From Thermothielavioides terrestris NRRL 8126 (lineage: Eukaryota; Ascomycota; Sordariomycetes; Sordariales; Chaetomiaceae), in the NCBI RefSeq assembly GCF_000226115.1, contig NC_016458.1, positions 6,730,001-6,794,000 of the forward strand: a DNA stretch of 64,000 nt, read 5' to 3'. Within the stretch, counting starts at the first letter, position 1. Each line of letters opens with the position of its first letter. Below the pieces are notes generated by a model. That model was not told where the DNA came from. It did not search any database and was given only the letters and a program-made list of their open reading frames with translations. The translations under genes and the position numbers were made by a program. Shown one piece after another: positions 21,962-34,505 of the stretch.

Positions 21962-22221
21962 TCATTTCTCGTTCTGCATCACATTGTACAAGCTCCCGAT
22001 ATGGGGCTGGATCTCGACAACAAACTCGTCCCCGTCGTGCAGCAGCTCCTGCGGCTTGTGGGCGAACCCCACGCCCGCGGGCGTGCCCGTGATGATGACG
22101 GTCCCCTTGGGCAGCGTGGTGCCCTGCGAGAGGAAGCTCACGATCTGCTCCACCGAGAAAATGAGATCCCTAACATCATCGATCAATTAGTTTCGCCGCC
22201 TAAACTGAAGAGAGAGAGTGG

Positions 22222-22283
<62 letters not shown>

Positions 22284-23161
22284 AACCTACGTCAACGCAC
22301 TATCCTGCACCACCTTCCCATTCTTGAGCCCCCGCAGGTGCAGCTTGCCGACGTCCGGCACGAGCCGCTTGGACACCAGCACGGGACCCAGCGGGCAGGC
22401 GCCGTCGAAGCCCTTGGAGTAGCACCACTGCGACTGGGCGAACTGCGACGCCCGGCTCGAGATGTCGTTGCTGGCCGTGTAGCCGAGCACGTAGTCGAGC
22501 GCGTCCGCCTCCGACACGTTCTTGGCCTCCTTGCCGAGGACGACGGCCAGCTCAGACTCGTAGTCGGCCGAGTCGCTGGCGATCGTGTGCTTGGGGATGA
22601 TCGTCGGCGCCGGCCACGGGTCGGCGAGGCAGGTCTCGGGTTTACTTTTTTTTTCGACGGCATCTGTTAGATGAGAAGTGGAGCGGAGGAGGATGGGGGA
22701 TGAATGCGTGGACGCACAGGAAGACGGTGGGGATCTCGGGGATGGTCATCTTGGCCTCCTCGGCGTGCTTCTTGTACTATTACGCGGGACAAGAGTGAGC
22801 AGAGAGTCCTTGCGTCGGGATTTGATGGAGTCTCCGATGCCCAACTCACGTTCAGTCCAATGCAGCGGATGGTGCCGACTTCCCCCCGCGCCAGAGGGGA
22901 CAGGACGCGGCCGATGACGGCAGTCTCGCCCGTTGGCGAGCCGGCATCCAGCACCGACTTGCCGCTGTACACCTTGACCAGGACATCCTCGCCCTTGCGG
23001 ACGGCTGCGCCGACATCGACGGAGCTGTCTGCGGGCTCACCGATGAGGATCTTGCTGTCGTCGCCCTTGGGCACGAACCGGACGAGGCCTGCGAGGATGC
23101 TGTTAGTGACCCCCCGCCATACGTAAGGAATTGCGGGCCAAATCTCACGGTCGAATGACAT
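21962..23161 (-). CDS. Fumarylacetoacetate hydrolase (FAH) family protein
   Basis: Five exons (23149-23161, 22850-23088, 22718-22776, 22291-22644, 21962-22169) join in frame to 290 residues. The first exon encodes only MSFDR plus part of a codon. The C-terminal two thirds form the FAH catalytic domain, with WPAPTIIPKHTIA, DYESELAVVLGK (metal-binding Glu region), YTASNDISSR, KGFDGACPLGPVLV and GTVIITGTPAGVGFA. Members hydrolyse or decarboxylate 2,4-dioxo or acylpyruvate-type substrates with a divalent metal ion. This size matches the acylpyruvase/oxaloacetate-decarboxylase branch rather than true tyrosine-pathway FAH. The substrate is unknown. The fourth intron carries a 60-base A/T homopolymer. 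Confidence 0.92.
22222..22281. repeat. 60-base A homopolymer inside an intron
   Basis: An uninterrupted run of 60 A on the plus strand, which is poly-T in the transcript of the FAH-family gene. It makes up half of a 121-bp intron. The length may be inaccurate. Confidence 0.9.
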
Positions 23162-24286
23162 TTTCACGGATGGTTTTGCGACGGTGTTTTTTCTCAGGAG
23201 TTGGAGCAACGGAACAGCTTGTGCTCAGCAGAAACACTCAATTGCTTGCTTGATGTGAGTTGCAAAAGTGGGCGTCCGATGGGCGTCGGACGCGGCTCGG
23301 ACTGGCCTTCGGGGCTTAAATAAGGCGCCGCCATCGCGTGCTATTGCTCGATTGCTCGTTGCGCCTCCTCCAGAAACGCCGGTCCGGAGATGCCCCGGGA
23401 TGTGGCAGGCACAGAGCAGAGCCACCCGGCTCCTTCAACCTATCATAGTACAGAGGGCAAGCTATTTCCGCGTCCCGGTAGCAGCCCAATTCTTCCGTGT
23501 TTTCGTCAATTCCCTTTCTTCGTTCCTCCTTCCTTGCCCGTACCGCAGGGAAGTGCCGGACGGCGAGCGCAATGCATGTTCGCGGACACCCCCACCTTCC
23601 CCGCAGGCCGCGGTTCGGGGAGGAGGGGTCAGGGGGCTCGGCGTGTTATTCTCCGCAGCTGGTGACCCGTTACGCCTCGCTGCAGAGGATACAACAGCTC
23701 AAGGGATTCGCTCGTTGTCAGCTGTAAACAAATCTCGTTCCTGTCATCCTGTTGAGGGAAAAGCAGCCAGGCTCTTAAAATACTTCTATATGTCCTCCTC
23801 TCGCATGCAAAATACTCCGAAAACTGAAGCTCAGTGTCGGCCTCGGGAGGGCACACACCACAAGTACATCAACGAGGCTAACGCCCCCTTCCGGGCGGGC
23901 CAAAAAAAATGGAGTGACGGGTGGATTCGCATTGCAGTCGGAGCGCCCGTGCGGCGACGATGCTATTCGCAACATCACCAACCTCGAGGATATGACGGTC
24001 CGGCGCTGGAAGAAAGATCCTGAACCTCCGCGTGTGCCTGCCCCAGGACCGGCGAGATCACGGAAACCATCGACTTGGCCGAAGCAGTCATTCTGCCATC
24101 TCGCAGCGAAAATAAACGGGCTGAATAAGGGGACCAGGATGAGGCTTACCGGATGTTGTAAAGAGAGCTCCTCGAACCACCCGGTTGTATGATATCAATG
24201 ATGCTATGTACGGTAATACTCGGGACAGAATCCAGAGAGCCAGGCAATCCCATTTCCCCGAGGCCAGCTCACGGGTTCTATCTGAG
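23162..24286. other. Intergenic between FAH-family gene and GH125 gene
   Basis: Upstream region of the FAH-family gene and downstream region of the mannosidase gene. A long open plus-strand frame (23268-24023) lacks domains and has atypical Arg/Pro-rich composition; I treat it as noncoding. Confidence 0.5.
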
Positions 24287-26200
24287 CTACACCTCGTACG
24301 GCCTCGAATCCTTGAATATCAAATGAGGCTTCCGTCTCGCCAAGTCCAGAATCGTCTCGGCAAACACCCCGTTCGCCCAAGCGAACCAACTCCCTAAGCA
24401 CACACACGCACACCCCCCAAGTCAGCATCGTGGCGCATTTACTTTGTTTTTGATCACGGAAGAGCCAGACTTACGCGTATACGCGTGGGAATAGTCCACG
24501 TGAATGCTCTCGTGCACCAGCCCCAGCTGGCTCGACTTGAGCACCAGATCCAAGCACTCCATGATCTCGTCGTCGTCGTCCGACGTCTGGGCCTGCACGA
24601 GTAGGCTCATCGGCCAGGCATTCTGCAGCCCGATGTGTGGTCCTGCGGGCGTCCCGTCAGTGTAAGGTTACTCCCCCTCTCCTGTTTTCCCCTTTTTCCC
24701 ACCCACTCCGAAGAAGCATTAGCAACAGTCCAGGAATTTACAACCCACCTCCGATGCCCTTGAATTCTTTTCCAGTCAGAAAATACGGATTCCCCTCCTT
24801 CTCCAGCAGCATCCGCCTCGTGTTCCGATAGGTCGGGTCGTCCGCCTTGACGAAGCCCATGAGCGGCAGCGCCAGCAGGCTCGGGTAGTTGGCGTCGTCC
24901 ATGAGCAGCGCGCTGCCGTAGCCGTCGACCTCGTACGCGAACACGTCGCCGTAGCGCTTGTGGCGCACCACGCCGTGCTCCCAGACGCCCTCGGCGATGC
25001 GCTGGCCCCAGTCGGCCAGCGTCTGCGCCAGCGCCGCGTCCGACTCGTCGCCCGTCGACCGCAGCACCGCGGCCGTCCGCCCCAGCTCGACGGCCATCTG
25101 CGCGTTGGCGGGCACGAAGAAGCCCAGGACGGTGGCGTCGTCGCTGGGGCGGAAGGCCGAGCGGATGAGCCCCGTGCCGCTGTTGAGCGGGTTGCCGACG
25201 CCGTTCAGGCTGAGCGTCTCGGTGCCCGTGTTGGTGTTCCGCTGGAACGTGTAGACGTTCGGCCGGTACGCGCCAGTCTCCGGGTCGAAGGTGCTCTGGT
25301 TCTGCGCGCCAAGCACCGACAGCAGCGTCTCGACGGCCTTGTACCAGCGCGGCGTGAGGAAGGCCGTGCTGCCGGTGTGGTGGTGGAATTCGTTGGCGAG
25401 GGCGAGGAAGTGCGCCAGCGAGTCGAGCTCGTACTTGCACTCGAAGACAATGCTTGGGTCGTACATCGGGTGCACGACGTCGTCCTGTCCGTTGAGGCTG
25501 ATGGGCAGTCCCGAGATGGGTGGCGGCTGGAAGGCGTTGCAGTACGGGGACTGGATTACATACTCGCTCTGCGTGTTGATGGCGCCCAGGATGAGATCGA
25601 AAATGGCGGGGTCCTTTTTCGCCAGCTGCTGGTATGGCTTCAACTGGTTGGTGCTATCCCGTAGCCATTCTGCCAGGATGTCTCCCGTGATGATGAAAGA
25701 CTGCGGGCCTTCCCACTCGCCGTCGTCCAGCCAAGCATCCTTCTCCCTCCGACTGCGCAGCTTCTGTTTGATCTTGTCATCCTTCCCGTCTGTGTGGAAC
25801 TTGACCGTCGTGTCGGTAGTCGAGGGGTAGGCATTCTCGAATAGCCGGGCGAGATCCGGGTCCTTCATCCGCGAGGTCACATCGCGGATGACTTTCTCGA
25901 TTGCGTCCGAGTGGAAGGTCCGGCAGCGAGGGTCCGGTCGTTGAAACGGAAGCTTAAGGGGTCCCTTGCTGAGCGGTGGACTGTCTGCCTGTCAGCTTGT
26001 GACTGCGACCACTGCGACTACGGGCGCCCGCAGACTGGCGCCCGCCGCACTTACTGCGAGAAGGTGGCATAGAGGGCGTAGTCCGGACAAGCTGCGTTGT
26101 TAAACTTTCCCGTCAAGGGCTCCTGGTCGCCCCGCCGGCCTAGGGATGCTGTCGGTGCCAGCAAGGACACGACGAGGGAGAACCAGGAAAGGCGAATCAT
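24287..26200 (-). CDS. Secreted glycoside hydrolase family 125 (exo-alpha-1,6-mannosidase)
   Basis: Four exons (26055-26200, 24749-25980, 24475-24642, 24287-24393) join in frame to 550 residues. The N-terminus MIRLSWFSLVVSLLAPTASL is a clear signal peptide, so the enzyme is secreted or enters the secretory pathway. GH125 marks are RCRTF, ILAEWLRDSTNQ (about residues 151-162), VIQSPYCNAFQPPP, KYELDSLAHFL, GVGNPLNSGTGLIRSAFRPS and GLQNAWPMS. Also seen are LVHESIHVDYSHAYTR with Glu near residue 504 and WFAWANGVFAE. In characterised bacterial GH125 enzymes an Asp and a Glu act as acid and base with inversion; the Glu here fits the base. Substrate would be non-reducing alpha-1,6-mannose of fungal mannans or N-glycans. 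The start is the only ATG giving a signal peptide. Confidence 0.95.
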
Positions 26201-26871
26201 CGCGTCCGTTGGCGTGTTTTGGCCCTGCCGCTCCTGCTGGCGCTGGCAGGCCCATGCGATGCATCGAACTCTGAAGTTCCCTTGCGCGCCAAGAGCATTA
26301 ACTATGTCCGAACAAGAAAGCTACGCCTCAAGAGCTCAACCGCGTCCCATCTTCAAAGATGTATGCCTGTCGCTTGCCAATTGAACACATGTGGCAGGTT
26401 GCGGGAGCAAAGCGCCAAGGGACACATATTGCATTGCACTGACAGTTACGGCACACACACGAGAGACGGCCGTTTTGGGCTCGGCCCAGCTAGCCGCTCG
26501 GCTTGGCGGGTCCGGCCTGAGGGTGGTTGTGTGGGGAAAGACCCCCCTGGACGCCCCCACGCCACCCCGCCTCCCCTCAACTTCGAAATACTGCCCTAGG
26601 TTGGCAATCGCGGTTCACTCGCAGATTCCCATGGTAGGTACCTGCCATCCAAACCCTGGGTTGATGAAAAAGATTCCTTAAGCGCCATGACTTGCTTTAG
26701 AGGCACGTTTACTGAGTACTGGGTATGTTGCTGGAAGCAGTCACCGCGAAGCGTGTACACTGTCGATGATCTTCACTTGGCTTGTCGGGCCACTCCAGGA
26801 TCCTTCTCGGCACATGAATCAGGGCTGACTGGGACGGATGCTCGTCCTTTGCGCATCCCAGCTGAATTGTG
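26201..26871. other. Intergenic between GH125 start and POL32 stop
   Basis: Holds the upstream region of the GH125 gene and the downstream region of POL32. No further gene seen. Confidence 0.6.
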
Positions 26872-28456
26872 CTATTTCTTCGAAAAAAACGACATGATGC
26901 TGCCCTGGCCCCCCTTTTGTCCGCCCTTCTTTGGCTTTCCTGCTTGTGCCGCGGGAGCTGAGCTTGTCGTCTTCGGCTTGGTAGTCGGGGGAGGCTCGTC
27001 CTCCGAGAAAGACTCCCAGCCTGGCTCCTGGATGGTAACTGTGGCCGATGGTCAATGTCAAGGGGCCCAGGCGGCATGAAGTTGGGCACACGTACCAAGA
27101 TATCCTTGCTCATCCATGATTTGCTTCTTGCGCACGACCCGTCTCTTGCCCCGCCGCCGACCGTTGGAAGACGAGGTGACGACTTCAGTCTCCTGCTCCT
27201 TGGCTGGCTCCGGTGCTGGCAGGTCCTCCTCCATTGGCTCCTCCTCCAGGGGCGTCTCCGCCTCCTCCGAGGCCTGATCTTCCTCGTCTTCCTCTTCCAT
27301 CATCCGTCTGAGCTCTTCCTCCCTCTGCTTCTTGCTCTTCGTCCCTGAGATGCTGCGCGGTTTCGGTTGTGGCAACTCTTCGTCGTCCTCGCCATCATCG
27401 GACAGGGGCTGCATACTCTCCTCGCCGCTGGGTGCAGCAGGTTGTGAAGACTCTGCTGCTTTCTTGACCTGCCCTTGTTTTGTGGCTGCTTTCGAGAATG
27501 CTTGCATGATCCCGGAGCCAGCACCACGCTTCGAGGGCGGGGCAGCCTTTCTCGTTGGTCCTGAAGAAGCCTTCTCAGCGGTCTCCTGAACCGACTGAGC
27601 AGGTTTCGGCTCCTCCTTGACTTTCCCTGATGCCGGCGCTAGTGCAGTCTTTGGAAATGCGGATTTGGCTGGAGCATTCACAGCAGTCGTAGCAGCAGCG
27701 GCAGCTTTTAGCCCGGGCCCCTGCCGTTCCCTGCGACGCACTCTGGGGTTGTTGATAGGACCGAGGCTCTTTTGGTAATCGCTGGAATCGAGGCTAAGGG
27801 CCTCGTTGGCTGCATCGACAAGCAAAGCCAAATCCTGCTCTACGATTAGTTGCCGGGTTACAACTGCCTCCTGTGCTGCTTCGAACCTTCGTCGGATGAG
27901 GCCCTATGCTGTAGACGTGAATAGAAGTGACCTCCTCATAGTTCGCAAGGGTCTCTGGATTCCAGTAAGCAGAGTGATGAGTGGTTCGAGGAACAGCAAC
28001 AAACAACCTTCGAGTTGCTCTTCGGGGACCAGTGAGAGCGTGGACGTGGGCACGACTGTTGTGGGCTGCTCGGCTTCGGGGGCTGAGCTCGTCATTTCCA
28101 CATCAACATCGCCGCCGTTCCTTGCCGCTGGCGGGCCATCATCGTCCTTCTTAGTGCCGAACACCAGATATGTGGCATGCACAGCTCCAGGGCGTTTCGC
28201 ATTCTGGCTCCTGTGGAAGTCATACAACATCCTAGAAAATATTAGGTTCCACAAAATTCACTCTTGAAAAGAGAGCCATACTGTTTCGCCGTGTTGACGT
28301 GAACCTGGAGAGCCCGGCTTAAAAGCCGATACGTGACCTGCCAAGTCGGGTCAGTTCTGGCACGCCGGCTTATTCCCCGTCCACTGGAGACTCTATACAT
28401 ACCACTTTGTCCTCGGTGAGGACATTTTCCGCAAGAAATTTGTTGTACTTGTCCAT
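26872..28456 (-). CDS. POL32: DNA polymerase delta subunit Pol32/Cdc27 (POLD3-like)
   Basis: Six exons (28403-28456, 28282-28337, 28008-28231, 27887-27954, 27096-27834, 26872-27038) join in frame to 435 residues. The N-terminal 130 residues carry the conserved binding region for the second polymerase subunit: NKFLAENVLTEDKVVTYRLL, then SRALQVHVNTAKQMLYDFH, and SIHVYSIGPHPTKDLALL. The middle is long, charged and low in complexity, rich in Ala, Pro, Lys and Glu. The C-terminus ends QGSIMSFFSKK, a textbook PCNA-interacting (PIP) box of form Q-x-x-I-x-x-F-F. The protein links polymerase delta to PCNA and also serves translesion synthesis in the nucleus. Two of the introns are only 52-53 bp; without removing them the N-terminal domain would seem frameshifted. 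It is divergent to MCD4, with 510 bp between start codons. Confidence 0.95.
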
Positions 28457-28966
28457 TGTGAATTGGCGATGCCGGGGTTGCGCTTTTGCGGTGGCACCGT
28501 GATGCAGTTCGGTGATGAAGACCCCGGTATCGCGACGCGACCGCGGAATGTGGTTTTCATGTGGCTGAAGCGCGAAGTCACGTTCTTGCCAGTGAAACCC
28601 CCGGCACCTGCATCGTTGGTACCCGGCTCCATTGCGGCCCCTGCGCAGGCCCCCTTGGAACGGGAACCCTGAGGGGCAGTCGGTGATTCGCTAGCCGCCC
28701 CTCAGGGGAAGACGCGAAGGAAAGCTTCAATATCCCAATTCCGGGCCACCAACTCTGGAAATTTACCGTCTTCTCATCTTTGAACGGTGGTTTCAAACCG
28801 GCCATTGAATCCACTTGTCCAATGATCGCGCCATGATTCCGACCGTGTCTATCGCTCTACCTCCCTGATTTTCTCCTTCAGTTCGCCGTCCAAACTGCCA
28901 TCCTAACCGGCCCTCCGAACGCGACGCCGCCGCAATACCTTGCGCAGCACTGCGCAATCCGGCATC
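28457..28966. promoter_or_regulatory. Divergent intergenic region, POL32 / MCD4
   Basis: 510 bp separate the two start codons, so both promoters must lie here. No clear TATA box stands out. An imperfect inverted repeat around GGCAGTCGGTG...GCCCCTCAGGGG near 28670-28710 is visible, but I assign it no role. Confidence 0.5.
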
Positions 28967-31900
28967 ATGGCCTCCTTCCCGCGATTCCGGTTCTTGGCCA
29001 TTGCCGTGGTCTTTCACTTGGTGTACATATATTCCATCTTTGACATTTACTTCGTTAGCCCCATTGTCTCGGGCATGCGCCTGTTCCAAGTAGAGCGGCC
29101 AGAGTCCAGCCCAGCACCTGCGGATCGCCTGGTCCTCTTTGTAGGTGCGTATCGAAGAGATACCGTAGACCTTGTTCTCGGAAGAATACCGTCGCTGATG
29201 GTCTGCTGTTGCAGGAGATGGACTGCGCGCCGACAAAGCGTTCCAATCGCACCCTGAGCCTTACCCCAAATCCGACGACGATCTCATTCCCCGGCCTCTG
29301 GCCCCGTTTCTGCGGTCGAAGGTGCTAGAGCATGGGACCTTCGGCGTATCCCATACGCGCGTGCCTACCGAGTCGCGGCCCGGTCATGTGGCTCTCATTG
29401 CCGGTCTCTACGAGGATGTCTCGGCGGTAACCACGGGTTGGAAGCTGAACCCTGTCAACTTTGACAGTCTCTTCAACCGCAGCCGGCACACATGGAGCTG
29501 GGGCAGCCCCGATATCCTGCCCATGTTCCAGCACGGCGCTGTCCCGGGCCGGGTGGACGCCTTTACCTACGGAGCCGAGCTGGAGGATTTTTCAGCTGAT
29601 GCCCTTGTGCTGGATCTCTGGGTGTTCGACCATGTCAAGGACTTCTTTGCCGAAGCGCGGACGAATAGTACGCTCAATGATGCGCTGAGGCAGAATAAGA
29701 TTGTCTTCTTCCTTCATTTATTAGGTTTGGACACCACCGGGCATTCCTATCGGCCGTATTCGAAGGAGTACCTGCACAACCTCAAGGTGGTCGATCAGGG
29801 CGTTGAGGAAATCGTGGGACTGATTGAGGACTTCTACGGCGATGATCGGACCGCCTTTGTTTTCACTGCCGACCACGGGATGAGTGATTGGGGTAGCCAC
29901 GGGGACGGTCACCCAAATAACACGCGGACGCCCCTCATCGTCTGGGGCTCCGGGGTCGCCAAGCCCCAGATCTACCCGGGAGAGGTTGCGCCAGGACATG
30001 ACGAGTTCTCCTCAGACTGGAACCTGGACCACGTTCGGAGACACGACGTCGCACAGGCCGATGTAGCCGCTCTCATGGCCTACCTCATCGGCACCGAGTT
30101 CCCAGCGAACTCGGTCGGAGAACTGCCCTTGTCCTACTTGACCGCCGATCTCAAGGAAAAAGCCGAGGCTTCGCTCGTCAATGCGCGCGGAATCCTCGAG
30201 CAGTACCGCGTCAAGGAGGAAAAGAAGAAGATGACGGAGCTGAGGTTCAAGCCGTATAAGCCCTTGAGCGACAAAGGCCTGGAGCCCGACAGCCGCCTGG
30301 CACACATCCGGCAGCTCATTGAGACCGGCAGCTACGAGGAAGCAATCGAGGAGTCGGCCGCGCTCATGAAGGTCGGCCTGGGCGGTCTCAGGTACTTGCA
30401 GACGTATGACTGGCTGTTCTTGAGGGCCCTCGTTACGGTAGGATACCTGGGATGGGTGGCTTATTCGCTTACCGTTGTCATCGACGTCCATGTCTTGCAC
30501 GGACGCTTGCAGCCCTCGAGGACACTATTCGGCACCCTTGTCTCGTCTTCCGTTCTGACTGCTCTCTACGCATCCTTTGTCATCTCGAAGTCGCCCCTAA
30601 CATACTACGCATATGCCTTGTTCCCCGTCTTTTTCTGGGAGGAGGTGTACGCACGACGGGAGAGCCTGTTGGAGGGTCGCAAGGAACTATTTGGTCACGT
30701 CAAGTCAGCAGCAAGCCTGGCCTCGCTACTCTTCAATTGCGCCGTTTATGTCGGGGTTATCGAGTCTCTGGTCCGTCCTGTCGCCCCCTCTATTCGCTGT
30801 GCATCCCCGCTGACAACTGCAGGCGCTGGGCTACATCCACCGCGAGATCCTGACCGTCCTGTTCATCATTGGCGCCTTTTGGCCTCTAGCCTACGGCTTC
30901 TCGTTCTTGCACAAGCATGCCGCGCTATCTGTGACATGGTTCCTCTCGTGCATTGCCATGAGCACCTTCACATTGCTTCCAGCCATGAAAACTGAGAATG
31001 TTAACTTAATGTTCGTTCTCCCGCCCCAACAGTCCTACAGTGCGAGCTGACGGGGTCGTTGCAGCATGGTCGGAGGCGCATTGATGGTCATCGCCGGCGT
31101 CCTCTACTTGGTCTTCGAGGACTTTGTCCTCGCAGACTTCACTTGGTCAGAGAAGCCCTCCTCTGAAAAGAACCACGTTTCGAGGACGCTCGTGGGTATC
31201 CAGATTGGCCTTACCTTGCTCTCCATGGTTGTCACCCGGTCTAGCGCCCTGTCGCTACAGGCAAAACAAGGACTTCCTCGCGGCAACCAAATCACGGGCT
31301 GGATCGTTCTCGGTGCGTTTCTGTACAGCAGAGACAGTCAACGGGCTGTGCTAATTTCCTCGCAGTCGCGTCCCTCCTCATGCCACTCGCATACCGTTTG
31401 CAACCAAACAACCACTACATGCACAGGATTCTGGTCATCTTCCTCACCTGCGCTCCGACCTTTGTCATCCTGACCATCTCCTACGAGGGGCTGTTTTACA
31501 TCGCGTTTTCGGCAATCCTGGTCAGCTGGGTCCGCTTGGAGCACGCTGTATTCAAGTTCTCTTCGCCTGCTAGATCCCCCTCCACCCCTTCCGCCAACGC
31601 CGCCGTGCGAGCAGGAGCAACGGCGATGACAAACGGCTCAACTACTGGTCCCGCGCAAAAGCCCCCTCTCGAAAACGAACCAACGCTCGGGTCCCCCTTC
31701 CGCCCGCTCACCCTGCACGACGCCCGCGTCGCGCTCTTCTTCTTTGTCCTCCTGCAGGCGGCCTTCTTCAGCACGGGCAACGTCGCGTCGGTCTCGGCCT
31801 TCAGCCTCGAGAGCGTGAACCGGCTGCTCCCCGTCTTCGACCCCTTCTCGCAGGGCGCCATGCTCATCCTCAAGCTGCTGATCCCCTTCGCGCTCATCTC

Positions 31901-32258
31901 GGCCAACCTGGGCATCCTGAACAAGCGCCTCGGCGTCGCGCCCTCGGCGCTGTTCATGGTCGTCATGGCCATCAGCGACATCCTCACGCTGTACTTCTTC
32001 TGGGTGGTCAAGGATGAGGGGTCGTGGCTCGAGATCGGGTCGACGATCAGTCACTTCGTCATCGCGAGCCTTCTGTGTGTGTTCGTGGCGGCGCTCGAGG
32101 GCGTCAGCGCCATGTTCATTGCTGGGGTTGAGGTCGGGGATGACGTAGCAAAGGTGGCTGAAAACGGGGCGGCGGCGGAGGTGCTGCTGGAGAGGACGAA
32201 CGAGGCTGTGGAGCAGCTGCCGGCTGTTGGAAGTAATGATGATGCCGTTGGGAAGTAA
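28967..32258 (+). CDS. MCD4: GPI ethanolamine phosphate transferase 1 (Mcd4/PIG-N)
   Basis: Five exons (28967-29144, 29215-30770, 30823-31010, 31065-31312, 31366-32258) join in frame to 1020 residues. Mcd4 adds ethanolamine phosphate to the first mannose of the GPI anchor in the endoplasmic reticulum. An N-terminal membrane anchor (FLAIAVVFHLVYIYSIF) is followed by a lumenal alkaline-phosphatase-fold domain. That domain contains GDGLRADKAF, SHTRVPTESRPGHVALIAG with the likely Thr nucleophile, and metal ligands in TADHGMSDWGSHGDGH. The C-terminal half has many hydrophobic segments, as expected for about 14 further membrane passes, and includes a Pro/Ala/Ser-rich loop around residues 785-830. 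Four introns of 52-70 bp are needed to keep the frame. The ATG at 28967 gives the membrane anchor directly. It is essential in yeast. Confidence 0.96.
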
Positions 32259-34505
32259 TGTTGCGTGTGTATCTGGATGGGCTGTGACGTGGGAAGTACC
32301 ATAGAGAATAGACGGAGATCAGACGTTTGGTGTGAATGGTTCGGGTCTCCCTTCTTCAGAAGCTTAACGGAATCCCGGCCTGGTCCTCCGTGATGCGGTG
32401 TATGTTCATGTCTTTTTCATGGTATGTATGAGTGCATCGTGAGCTCAGGCGGACGCACGCACAAGTCACACGTCACCGTTATATGTCGAGCATTCCACCG
32501 CAGATCAAGCCCCAGCTCGCTGTTTACCTCCCGTTGTCTCGTCTGAGCCCGGACAGAAGAACGCTTGCCAACAACTAGGTGCCCGTCTCACAGCTTCCCA
32601 GGGGTCATGACTTGTCCACCCTGCACGCCGCAGAGGACGGCCAAGTCGGCAAAACCCGGCATGTCAGTGCGTTGCCAAAGACCTACCACAAGAAACGTAG
32701 GACTGCCTTGGGGTCACGGAGTGGTGGTCAGGGTCGGGATTGTCGCCCGGCTATTTATCGTTGTGGCTTGCTTCACAGGACCAGCTGCGTCGGCAGCGTG
32801 AGGGGAAACTGTTTACTGTGTACATACCTTGGTAGGTATCGGGAGGGGTGCAAGAGCTTGCTCAAACTTCAAGCCCGGAAGCGGCATCAAGGCGCGCAGG
32901 AGCCGCCCTCAGGGGCCCCTTTTCTCCCATATTATACCACATTATAATGCCAACCTCACGCGGTGGTACTCGAGAAGTAGAAGCTGTGAGTACCAGGTAG
33001 CTAAGTAGATCAACTGGCAAGATGCAAACGAGCGTTTCGGCGCCAGGGAAGGGTCGACAAACTCCATGTCACGAACAATTGCCTGACATATTCCTTGCAG
33101 GTAGGAGAGAGAGGCACACGTACTCCAGACTCCGGACAGAGCACGATCTGGCCACGGACACCTTGCTGGCGGAGCAACTCGGGCCCGACGGTGCCTTACC
33201 ACAACTGGCGAAGGTAGCGAGTAGGGACCTACACTAAGGTACCTGAGTTAGTCGAGTACCCTGGTTACCATGTCGACCCGGCCGAACAATTGTACCTAGT
33301 GTACGACAACAGGGGCTCATTCGCAGCAAGTTTCCGGTAAATACCTAACTAGGTCCTTGTATTGGGCCTGGAAGCGCGGATCGGATCTGGGATGGTCCTC
33401 AAAATGGAGCCGAAGCTCGCAATGGATGCGTCTGAGCGGACTGGTTGATCAATAAAGTTACCAAGTTCTTGTGACCAGCATGTCGGGAAGGCGAACGGAT
33501 GCCCGGAAACTGCCCTTGTCCTCTTGTGAGCCTAGTGTGTTCCCCGGACCCGTGGCTTCGGCCGCTATTTCCACATCGGGCTGGGTGCCGGGAACGCTAG
33601 CGCCGCTTGGCCCAAGCGCCGTGATTCAGAAATGCGCTGTTGGCTCTTGGCTGTCACATGCAAACGATCGATGCCCTCCTTGCAATCCCCCCCACAGTGG
33701 ACGACTTCCCCGCCCTGCCACTTTGAAATGAACAGCCCTTGCAGGAGCTTGCGAGCTGCTGCTTGCGACGCAGGAGATGCGAACTGGACCAGACAAATTG
33801 GCAACCTTCTGTGAGTTACACAGTACTCCGTAGAAGCATGTAGACAGATGAACAGTCAGTGAGGAGCTGAGAAACGCTCCAGCGCCGGTTTGGCCCGATT
33901 ATCCAGCAACGAGGGCTGCAGGCTGCCTAGGGAGATCTGTACCTCACTGAACTACTATTGACGGGGAGGCAGCAATTGTTCCTGAGGTGCGAGTGAACTC
34001 CCTGCAGGACTGCTCAGGAGGGTTCTGAAGTCGAAACGACCAAGACTTGCCCGAAGGGGATGCTGAAATCCGGGGTAGCAGTGCCACACTGTGTGGACCC
34101 ACCCACTTGCCCCTCCGCAGCCTGGAAAGCACGCTTGCATCGACTTGTGCTTCGACTCGTGCCTCAACACCGCTTTCGTAATGAATCGCATCTTGATCCA
34201 GACTCATTACGAGCCAGATTTGCATCGACTGCGTTCGCTCAGTCCTCCGACCTCGACCCTCTATGTCTAGGCAGAGATAACCCGGTTTTGCTGCAGCGTT
34301 TGCAGCGTTGCTGTTGCTTGAAACGTCGAACTTGTTTCCAGAATTCGAGGCCGATCAGAGGTCGGCGGCGAGACACGGCGGGAAGGCCGGGTCGATCGGC
34401 TGGAGTTCTTCGACGCCGTGACACGCATCCCTTTCAACAACTTTCCGCGCCGCACTTCAACAACCTAACAACCAGCTCGCCCCGCTCGCTACGTTTTCGC
34501 CGAAG
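32259..34505. other. Intergenic upstream of the Zn2Cys6 regulator
   Basis: About 2.2 kb without a recognisable gene. The last 500 bp are probably the long leader and promoter of the regulator at 34506; an open frame there (34060-34584) overlaps its first exon in another phase and is not supported. Confidence 0.5.

Noticed and set aside
23268..24023. Open frame of 251 codons upstream of the FAH-family gene
   Set aside because: It is Arg/Pro-rich without domains, and overlaps the promoter of the minus-strand gene; no intron-joined extension resembles a family.
27954..28020. Apparent frameshift in POL32
   Set aside because: Removing two introns of 53 and 52 bp restores the family sequence EEVTSIHVYSIGPHPTKDLALL; no mutation is needed.
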